Origin: Oligoflexia bacterium | GTDB taxonomy: Bacteria > Bdellovibrionota > UBA1018 > CAIMNF01 | Assembly (NCBI GenBank): GCA_903858975.1 | Contig: CAIOKW010000058.1 | Location: 1 to 18,895 of the forward strand | DNA length: 18,895 nt | Direction of reading: 5' to 3' | In this document: positions 14,004 to 18,895 of the stretch, piece by piece | Layout of the letters: each line of letters begins with the position of its first letter | Position numbering within the stretch: position 1 is the first letter of the stretch | Notes under the pieces: model-generated | Told to the model about the DNA's origin: nothing | Databases searched by the model: none | Seen by the model: the letters and a program-made list of their open reading frames with translations, nothing else | Program-made: the position numbers and the translations under genes

Positions 14004-14157
14004 GTTAGTTTCAATTGCGGTGACGTTGGCGTTTTTAACGGTTTCTACAGGGCAAACACCACGAGTGTTGAAGATGGTAAGAGTAGCTCAATTGAAGCTT
14101 ATAAAGGATTCGCAGGCCTCAAAATGGGGCAGGCCCTTACTGCTTGAAAATCATTAG
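13996..14157 (+). CDS. Tiny protein with a signal peptide-like N-terminus
   Basis: A 53-residue protein beginning MDKLVSIAVTLAFLTVSTGQ, a hydrophobic segment ending in small residues that could be a signal peptide or a membrane anchor. The rest is basic (RVLKMVRVAQLKLIKDSQAS). AAGAAGGG lies about 9 bases upstream, and the ATG overlaps the end of the helix-turn-helix remnant by 8 bases. I do not recognise the family. Small proteins like this occur in conjugative or integrative elements, but nothing in the sequence proves a role. Confidence 0.45.
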   Translation: MDKLVSIAVTLAFLTVSTGQTPRVLKMVRVAQLKLIKDSQASKWGRPLLLENH

Positions 14158-14180
14158 TAAAATCAGGCGGTAAGTTGCAC

Positions 14181-14209
14181 TTGCACGCTGTATTAATTTG
14201 TATTATAAT
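14181..14209 (+). promoter_or_regulatory. Promoter of the toxin-antitoxin operon
   Basis: TTGCAC (14181-14186), a 17-base spacer and a perfect TATAAT (14204-14209). A second TTGCAC occurs directly before it (14175-14180). The -10 box overlaps the right part of the inverted repeat, as expected of an autoregulated toxin-antitoxin promoter. AAAGGAG (14216-14222) serves the ATG at 14228. Confidence 0.7.
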
Positions 14210-14216
14210 TAATACA
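14189..14216. promoter_or_regulatory. Inverted-repeat operator with three TGTATTA half-sites
   Basis: TGTATTAATT (14189-14198) and AATTAATACA (14207-14216) are perfect 10-base inverted arms 8 bases apart. TGTATTA also recurs directly at 14199-14205, exactly 10 bases after the first copy. Ribbon-helix-helix antitoxins commonly bind arrays of such half-sites one helical turn apart, so this is probably the antitoxin's own operator. Confidence 0.65.
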
Positions 14217-14227
14217 AAGGAGTCTTT

Positions 14228-14455
14228 ATGGGTTTACCAAAAACCGTTCGATTTGAAGAAGATTTAGAGCAAAAAGTTGAGGAGTATATTGAAGCTAACG
14301 GGGTGAAATTTTCACAGCTCGTGAATATGGCCGTGGCAAAATTTATTTCTGAACCACAAACCATTCATCTTGCTCCAGTGAAAACCGAAGCATTTGTGGA
14401 TCAGGCTAAAAAAGCGTTCAAAAAGCACAAAGATGCCATGGATAAACTAAAGTGA
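14228..14455 (+). CDS. Ribbon-helix-helix antitoxin
   Basis: A 75-residue protein. The N-terminal half fits a ribbon-helix-helix DNA-binding domain: a short strand (LPKTVRFEE), helix A (LEQKVEEYIEANG), then helix B (FSQLVNMAVAKFIS). The C-terminal half is a Lys-rich helix (FVDQAKKAFKKHKDAMDKLK) that would wrap the toxin. It has a strong AAAGGAG site, its own operator-overlapped promoter, and a 4-base overlap with the downstream Fic/Doc toxin, the standard antitoxin-first layout. The pairing differs from classical Phd-Doc, where the antitoxin belongs to the Phd/YefM fold. Confidence 0.8.
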   Translation: MGLPKTVRFEEDLEQKVEEYIEANGVKFSQLVNMAVAKFISEPQTIHLAPVKTEAFVDQAKKAFKKHKDAMDKLK

Positions 14456-14868
14456 GACTCATCGTTCAGCCAACGCTTGAAGCCGTGATCGAAACGAATA
14501 AAATCGTTTGCGAAGCTGGTGGCAATCCACACCAATGTTTGAACACAGGCAAAATCGAGAGCGCCATTGCATCGGCGTTTTATCCAGGCACCTATCCATT
14601 TGCTCATGGAGGCCTTGCGAAAGTTGCAGGGGCCATGTGTTTTTATATTGTGAAAGCTCATGCCTTTTTAGATGGAAATAAACGCACTGGAGCCTTAACT
14701 GCAATCACTTTTTTAAATATCCACGGCCTTGATCTTGAATATCCTGTGGATGCAGAAAAGAATACGAATGCCCTCGCTGAAATTATTGATGGTTGTGCAG
14801 CTTCGACAATCAGCCAAGATGAACTCAAAGATTGGTTTGATCGGCACAAAGTTTATTTGGAAGATTAA
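14452..14868 (+). CDS. Fic/Doc-family toxin
   Basis: A 138-residue Fic-fold protein of the death-on-curing type. The active-site loop HAFLDGNKRT (residues 70-79) fits H-x-F-x-(D/E)-G-N-(K/G)-R, with H70 as catalytic base and N76, K77, R78 as phosphate contacts. P1 Doc has Ala in place of G75 and phosphorylates EF-Tu; classical Fic proteins AMPylate. The motif alone does not decide between these. The start is GTG at 14452, overlapping the antitoxin stop (GTGA), which keeps toxin translation coupled to the antitoxin. The protein is full length and appears intact. A hairpin terminator follows 4 bases after the stop. Confidence 0.83.
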   Translation: MRLIVQPTLEAVIETNKIVCEAGGNPHQCLNTGKIESAIASAFYPGTYPFAHGGLAKVAGAMCFYIVKAHAFLDGNKRTGALTAITFLNIHGLDLEYPVDAEKNTNALAEIIDGCAASTISQDELKDWFDRHKVYLED

Positions 14869-14871
14869 AGC

Positions 14872-14907
14872 AAAAGCCCCGAGATTTTTAATGATCTCAG
14901 GGCTTTT
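14872..14907. terminator. Terminator hairpin after the toxin gene
   Basis: AAAAGCCCCGAGAT pairs with ATCTCAGGGCTTTT across an 8-base loop, with one mismatch. The T-run lies within the right arm and no long U tract follows on the plus strand. It may also serve the convergent minus-strand gene that ends at 14994. Confidence 0.65.
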
Positions 14908-14993
14908 GGAAATATCGAAATCGTTCGCTTTTTAGAGCGTTAATTGAGATTTATACTAGTGAGAACGATTAAAGCAATTTTCTGCTTATTGGG

Positions 14994-15434
14994 CTATGGA
15001 TTACTTATTAAATCAGTATTTTTATACTTATAGATCTTAAATAGGCGATCCAATTCATCCTTCACTTTTATAGAATAAAATTTTGAAGTGGCCAAGTTTT
15101 CTCTGTCGTAATTGACAATGAATGATCTTTTGACCGGACAGAGCGCAGTTGCATCTACTTTACCGGATGGAACGGGATACCAAAACTCCTTTTTTAGAGT
15201 AATCGATTCATGGTAGTCCTTATCAGCGATAGTGCATCCCTGATTACTCGTCACATCGATAATAACCAATTTCAATTGTTGCATCATAGCTCTAAAGGGT
15301 GTTTCAAAAAGGTCGCTATCCACAATGTTAAATGTTACGGGACTTTTAAATGCATCGGCATTTGCACTGAAAGGGGTGAGTGTACACAGGGCGTAAGAGA
15401 ATAAAATGCTAACTATAAGGCCTGCTTTTTTCAT
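14994..15434 (-). CDS. Secreted protein of unknown function
   Basis: I do not recognise this 146-residue family. Residues 1 to about 27 form a signal peptide (MKKAGLIVSILFSYALCTLT then PFSANADA, with a likely cut after ANA or ADA). The mature part is mixed alpha/beta with two cysteines (SNQGCTIAD and TALCPVKRS) that could form a disulfide. The C-terminus is Lys/Tyr-rich (LFKIYKYKNTDLISNP). Start choice: the ATG at 15434 has GGAGA 7 bases upstream; an ATG at 15449 in the same frame contains that ribosome-binding site in its own codons and is unlikely. It stands alone, convergent with the toxin-antitoxin operon. Confidence 0.6.
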   Translation of the reverse strand: MKKAGLIVSILFSYALCTLTPFSANADAFKSPVTFNIVDSDLFETPFRAMMQQLKLVIIDVTSNQGCTIADKDYHESITLKKEFWYPVPSGKVDATALCPVKRSFIVNYDRENLATSKFYSIKVKDELDRLFKIYKYKNTDLISNP

Positions 15435-15986
15435 GAAATTTATCTCCATTCACAATTTCTGTGCTCTTCATAGTAGAGGTATTGCTCATTTATCCAATGT
15501 TTTCGACTGGCCCCAAGTTCACAAGCTCTTCGCTTTTCTGCTCAGTTTGAGTCTACGTTTTAATAATTGACCAATTTATACCACGTTGCGTTAAATAATT
15601 CTAGGCCTTTGTGTAATAAATGTAATTATTTCAGAGGTGCAAAAAAATTTGATAATCACCCATCATTTTGGTGACTTGGACAGTCAATGAGCTTCGTTAA
15701 GTCGAATGTAATGCTGGAAAAAGCCATTTTTATAACTCGCAGCAAAATGACTTCAATATAACGGAATGGTTTAAGAGAAAGTTTAACTGCATGGTGTGGT
15801 TAAAAACGAAGGAGGTTATCGACAACAAGGTAAAAATTTTTGAAAGGATCGTTGTGGTTCCTTTCATTCTAAGACCTTTTAGAACAATTGACCAAGACTT
15901 ATTGAAACTACCATTTGAGATTAAATTTTTTAGCGCTGAATTTTGCGTGAAGGGATTTTTACATTCAAAAAACGGAGGTGTGTTTT
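15435..15986. other. 552-base AT-rich stretch without a supported gene
   Basis: No convincing coding region is seen. A weak promoter-like pair, TTGACC (15567-15572) and TTAAAT (15591-15596) with 18 bases between, points rightwards. A frame open over 15791-15994 lacks a good ribosome-binding site and overlaps the next gene, so it is not called. The right end carries GGAGG (15974-15978), the ribosome-binding site of the following gene. Confidence 0.5.
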
Positions 15987-16445
15987 ATGGATGATCTTTT
16001 AAAGCGAGGCTTGATCGCCTTAGGTATCTTTTTTGGCGGGCTGATCTTTGCCGATGTGATGATGAACATCGGCGGAGTTAAGCCTATTGGTTTTGCGGCG
16101 GTTCTATTTAGTGGAATTGAATCCATGCTGAAAAGCCTGTTCTACATTGTCGGTGCAGTTGGACTTTTTATTATGGTGATGGGTGCAATTGCTGAAATTG
16201 ACCGATCTGCAAAAAAAGCGGCCAATGAAAAAGAACAGCTCAATCAGCTGCGAATTCGTAAAGCGAATCAAAAAATAGCTGAAATGAATTATGAACGTAA
16301 AGAACGTGAGCGAAAACGTGCAAAAGAAGAAGCTGATCGGCTATGGGAAGAAGAACTTGCGCGTAAAGAAATTGAAAAGAACGAGTATCTAAAAACCAGA
16401 AGTGCAGCCGAAGCAAATCGCGATGCACTTAATGATTTTTTATAA
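15987..16445 (+). CDS. Membrane protein with a long charged coiled-coil tail
   Basis: A 152-residue protein of unknown family. Two hydrophobic segments (about 8-26, LIALGIFFGGLIFADV, and about 50-68, SLFYIVGAVGLFIMVMGAI) are followed by a highly charged helix (72-135) rich in Lys, Glu and Arg with heptad-like hydrophobics (KKAANEKEQLNQLRIRKANQ, and later KERERKRAKEEADRLWEEE). This predicts an inner-membrane hairpin with a cytoplasmic coiled coil. Start choice: ATG at 15987 has GGAGG 8 bases upstream; GTG at 15978 overlaps that site. It lies 9 bases before the replication-relaxation gene, so they form an operon. I infer a DNA-transfer or element-maintenance role from context only. Confidence 0.6.
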   Translation: MDDLLKRGLIALGIFFGGLIFADVMMNIGGVKPIGFAAVLFSGIESMLKSLFYIVGAVGLFIMVMGAIAEIDRSAKKAANEKEQLNQLRIRKANQKIAEMNYERKERERKRAKEEADRLWEEELARKEIEKNEYLKTRSAAEANRDALNDFL

Positions 16446-16454
16446 GGAGTGGCA

Positions 16455-17279
16455 ATGGTGATTACTAAACGTGACCTTGAACTTTTTAGAAAATTGTCAA
16501 ACTACGGAATGTTTTCGACCAAGCAGATTGGAACATTGTTCTTTGATGGGGTTGCATTAACGACAGTGCTTCGGCGACTGCGTGTACTTGAAGACAAACA
16601 CTATTTGAAACGGGTTACTGGATTAAAAAGCCAAGAATTACTCTGGGTACTGACATCAAAGGGCGCAGCGATTGCCAAAGTACCTATTCCAAAAAGGCAT
16701 TGGAGCAAAAACATGTTGGAACATGATTTTAAACTTCTGGAACTGAGACTACTACTTGAGGAACTTGGAATCGCAAAATCTTGGATTCCTGAGCATACGA
16801 TCAGATCCATGGTGGTGAAAAAACATGGCCTTCGTGATTCAAAAGACAGGGTGATTCCTGACGGACTGATGGGCATTGAAGTGAACGGAAAAAAGGTATC
16901 CGTTGCAATTGAATTGGAACTGACCATGAAAAACAGAAAGAAAATGCGTGAAATTATCCGGCGCTACGGCAGCAAATATGAACTCTATGGTATTTGGTAT
17001 ATAGCCCCTAAGAAATTCATTTTAGATGCCGTATGGCGCTTATGGAGTGATGTGCAGTACCGATTTACGGGTACGAAGCTTTTTGCAAGTATGCTCGATG
17101 ATGTGATGAAAAATAAATTGGAAGCGCTGCTGATGGGTGAAAAACCGCATCGGAAATTGAATGAATTGTGGCAAAGCACGGGTGCTCACAGACTGAGCAC
17201 CCAAGTTGATGAAAAAACTGAAAACAAAAATGAAATAACAAATGAGAATCACGCGCCAATTTTAGATATTGCTAGTTAA
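16455..17279 (+). CDS. Replication-relaxation (Replic_Relax) family protein
   Basis: A 274-residue protein. The N-terminal 60 residues form a winged helix (TKRDLELFRKLSNYGMFSTK, then LTTVLRRLRVLEDKHYLKRV), characteristic of the replication-relaxation family found on plasmids and integrative elements. The C-terminal part has VIPDGLMG (P135, D136) and AIELELTMK (E153, E155, K159), a PD-(D/E)xK nuclease-like pattern. Whether it cuts DNA is unknown. The tail after residue 230 is polar and low in complexity. Start choice: ATG at 16455 with AAGGAG (16444-16449) 5 bases upstream; GTG at 16449 overlaps that site. It follows the coiled-coil membrane protein and is directly followed by a large structured inverted repeat, a natural candidate for its DNA target. 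Confidence 0.7.
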   Translation: MVITKRDLELFRKLSNYGMFSTKQIGTLFFDGVALTTVLRRLRVLEDKHYLKRVTGLKSQELLWVLTSKGAAIAKVPIPKRHWSKNMLEHDFKLLELRLLLEELGIAKSWIPEHTIRSMVVKKHGLRDSKDRVIPDGLMGIEVNGKKVSVAIELELTMKNRKKMREIIRRYGSKYELYGIWYIAPKKFILDAVWRLWSDVQYRFTGTKLFASMLDDVMKNKLEALLMGEKPHRKLNELWQSTGAHRLSTQVDEKTENKNEITNENHAPILDIAS

Positions 17280-17360
17280 GTGGATCGCCGCCTCCACCAC
17301 TGACCTCCCACCCCCAACGATGTTGTGAGTAGGAGGTCAGTGCTTACGGCGGCTAAGTGG
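17277..17360. repeat. Large structured inverted repeat flanked by 7-base direct repeats
   Basis: An outer stem GCCGCC (17287-17292) pairs with GGCGGC (17348-17353). A symmetric 5-by-5 internal loop follows, then an 11-bp perfect stem CACTGACCTCC (17298-17308) with GGAGGTCAGTG (17332-17342). The apical loop holds a small hairpin, CAAC-GAT-GTTG (17315-17325). TAAGTGG flanks both sides (17277-17283, overlapping the stop codon, and 17354-17360). No U tract follows, so a terminator is unlikely. An origin of transfer or replication, or a binding site for the adjacent replication-relaxation protein, is plausible. Confidence 0.6.
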
Positions 17361-17494
17361 TATGAGTGAGATTGAGGGGCGCGTGATGGAACTAATGATT
17401 GATAGTAGGAATTAAAACAAAACAAACGGGACTATGATGAAAAAACTAATGAGAGAAAAATTTGCGAATCCCAAAAATTATTTAGGGGAAGTAA

Positions 17495-17686
17495 ATGAAT
17501 CCAAAATGGAACCCAGTAAAAACGGAGAGATTGATCAAAGAAATTGATTCAGAAATTTATAAACAAAAACTTGAAGAATTGGCGGAACTTATTTATGATG
17601 CTTTTTGCGAGCTTCATAAAAACCGTTCTGTTGAATCTAAACTTAAAAATTCTTGTGATGAACAAGAGTTAAGAAAGGCAGGTTAA
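17495..17686 (+). CDS. Small charged protein preceding the recombinase
   Basis: A 63-residue protein, mostly helical and charged (KTERLIKEIDSEIYKQKLEE, then LAELIYDAFCELHKN). AGGGGA lies about 7 bases before the ATG, and the stop is 2 bases before the recombinase ATG, so translation is probably coupled. I do not recognise the family. By position it may be a recombination directionality factor or a regulator, but there is no helix-turn-helix to prove that. Confidence 0.5.
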   Translation: MNPKWNPVKTERLIKEIDSEIYKQKLEELAELIYDAFCELHKNRSVESKLKNSCDEQELRKAG

Positions 17687-17688
17687 AC

Positions 17689-18895
17689 ATGAATATTCAA
17701 AATTCTAAACATTTCAAAATTGCGTTGTACGTCCGTGTCAGTACGGAGGAACAGGCAGAAAATCCTGAAGGTTCAATCAGAAACCAAGAGGAACGATTGC
17801 GACAAACCGTTCGGCATCAGCAGGAGTCAGGAAAATCCTGCGAGATCGCAGGCGTGTTTGTAGACGCAGGGATTTCGGCAAAGAACATGAACAGGCCTGA
17901 GCTTCAGAAGCTTTTAAAAGCGATTCGTCAGGGCGATGTGAACATGATTATGGTGACAGAGCTTTCACGTCTATCAAGGAGCACCAAGGATTTTTGCGAG
18001 ATGTGGGAATTCTTTCAAAGTGTGGGTTATGAGTTCCATTCTCTTCGTGAACATTTTGATACGACCAATGCCGCTGGTGAACTGATGCTAAAAAGTTTTG
18101 CAAATTTTGCGGAATTTGAAAGGCGGCAAACAGCGGAAAGAATTTCTGCCAGTTTCAAAATCAGGGCCGAGCGTGGACTATATAACGGTGGGCCTGTGGC
18201 ATTTGGATATAGATTGTCAGACACTCGTGGAAAACTTGATGTGCATCCAGATGAGGCTGAAGCAGTAAAGACAGCTTTCAAAGCTTACCTTGATCAGGGA
18301 ACTTTATCATCAGCTTGCCAGTGGTTAAATGACAATGGCTTTCATATCAGGCGCCAGATGCAGGGAAGTGGATGGGTGCGAGCAGGTTATTTCAAGGTGG
18401 ATACGCTTTACACTTTTTTGACGAATAAAACCTATATTGGTGTGAAAGTGTTCACTACCAAGGAAGGCAAAAAGGAATCAAAAGCTGTTTGGGATGCCAT
18501 TATTGATGAAGTGACATTTCAGCGTGTACAAGAAAAATTGACTAAAAATCACTGTGCTAAAAAACCAGAAAGTATTGATCGTTATCCATTTCTTTTAACT
18601 GAAATTATCTATTGTGGTGTGTGCGGTGACAAACTGAGCGGAAAATCTGCCCATGGGAAAAATAAAAAGCATCCCTACTATGAACATGGAAGAAGGACAA
18701 AAGTTCAAAGTGGTCTTGCCCATAAAATCTATAATTGTAATCCACACCGAATCCCAGCAATGAAAGCTGAAGAAATGGTTTGGAAGGATGTAGAACTTGT
18801 ACTGAGTGGCGATCTATCAAATGAACTGTTGGCAGGTGTAAAAGACATTCTTGGCAAAAATCATTTTGCGAAAGACATCGAGAAACTAAAAAACA
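17689..18895 (+). CDS. Large serine recombinase (site-specific integrase), cut by the window end
   Basis: The first 402 codons are open with no stop and run off the right edge. The N-terminal resolvase domain shows ALYVRVSTEEQ with R16 and the catalytic serine S18, the ELSRLSRS motif (R94, R97), and the linker helix FERRQTAER (about 143-151). Residues from about 165 (GGPVAFGYRL...) form the recombinase domain. A zinc ribbon begins at CGVC (C309, C312) and continues at YNCNPHRI (C350, H353). A coiled-coil region presumably starts near the cut end. Such enzymes integrate and excise phages and integrative elements at specific att sites. ATG at 17689 with AGG about 6 bases upstream follows the small protein directly. 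The attachment sites are not in view. Confidence 0.9.
   Translation, partial: MNIQNSKHFKIALYVRVSTEEQAENPEGSIRNQEERLRQTVRHQQESGKSCEIAGVFVDAGISAKNMNRPELQKLLKAIRQGDVNMIMVTELSRLSRSTKDFCEMWEFFQSVGYEFHSLREHFDTTNAAGELMLKSFANFAEFERRQTAERISASFKIRAERGLYNGGPVAFGYRLSDTRGKLDVHPDEAEAVKTAFKAYLDQGTLSSACQWLNDNGFHIRRQMQGSGWVRAGYFKVDTLYTFLTNKTYIGVKVFTTKEGKKESKAVWDAIIDEVTFQRVQEKLTKNHCAKKPESIDRYPFLLTEIIYCGVCGDKLSGKSAHGKNKKHPYYEHGRRTKVQSGLAHKIYNCNPHRIPAMKAEEMVWKDVELVLSGDLSNELLAGVKDILGKNHFAKDIEKLKN

Noticed and set aside
14919..14970. AATCGTTC ... GAACGATT inverted repeat
   Set aside because: The arms are only 8 bases and 36 bases apart, with weak inner pairing; this could be chance in AT-rich DNA.
15791..15994. 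Open frame of 67 codons before the membrane/coiled-coil gene
   Set aside because: Poor ribosome-binding site, overlap with a better-supported start, and no recognisable features.
17434..17547. Short 37-codon frame (MMKKLMREKF...) overlapping the small charged gene
   Set aside because: It has a weak ribosome-binding site and overlaps a better gene in another frame; a leader peptide is possible but unsupported.
1..18895. CRISPR array, rRNA, or insertion sequence with transposase
   Set aside because: No regularly spaced repeats, rRNA-like sequence or transposase motif was found on either strand.

Overview
This window looks like chromosomal DNA of a Gram-negative bacterium followed by part of a mobile or accessory region. 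Shine-Dalgarno sites are strong (AGGAGGT before the zinc permease, AAAGGAG before the antitoxin) and promoters are sigma-70 like (TTGACA/GATAAT, TTGCAC/TATAAT). That argues against a Bacteroidota host, although the arginine genes have a Bacteroidota-like order. Bdellovibrionota or a related deltaproteobacterial lineage is my best guess, from the mix of genes only, and it is a weak inference.

Layout. (1) 1-1161, minus strand: a cardiolipin synthase B-like phospholipase D protein overlapping a YbhP-like endonuclease/exonuclease/phosphatase protein that runs off the left edge, as in the E. coli clsB-ybhP pair. (2) 1405-9525, plus strand: one very compact eight-gene arginine operon, GNAT acyltransferase - argG - argC - argD - argF' - argB - M20 deacylase - argH. 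All junctions overlap or are 1 base apart. Together these genes acylate glutamate, carry the acylated chain to N-acyl-ornithine, carbamoylate it, remove the acyl group from N-acyl-citrulline, and finish through argininosuccinate to arginine. The carbamoyltransferase has Val at the position that separates N-acetyl- from N-succinyl-ornithine enzymes, which predicts a succinylated route. (3) 9559-10077: a small secreted protein made of two cysteine-rich repeats, with its own promoter and a terminator shared with the convergent operon. (4) 10089-13752: a zinc-homeostasis locus. A minus-strand operon (outer-membrane beta-barrel, ZnuA, ZnuB, no ATPase) is divergent from a plus-strand Fur-family regulator (probable Zur), with a perfect 7-1-7 palindrome between them. 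A HIT-family gene follows the regulator.

(5) 13753-18895: accessory DNA. It holds a remnant of a helix-turn-helix gene overlapping a tiny signal-peptide protein, an RHH antitoxin with a Fic/Doc toxin under an operator-covered promoter, an unrecognised secreted protein, and then a module that looks like an integrative element. The module contains a membrane/coiled-coil protein, a replication-relaxation family protein, a large structured inverted repeat flanked by 7-base direct repeats, a small charged protein, and a large serine recombinase cut by the window end. The element's borders are not visible here.

Most promising leads: the predicted N-succinyl arginine pathway outside Bacteroidota, the structured repeat beside the replication-relaxation gene, the two-repeat cysteine-rich secreted protein, and the zinc operon with an outer-membrane barrel, no ATPase and possibly leaderless divergent transcripts.
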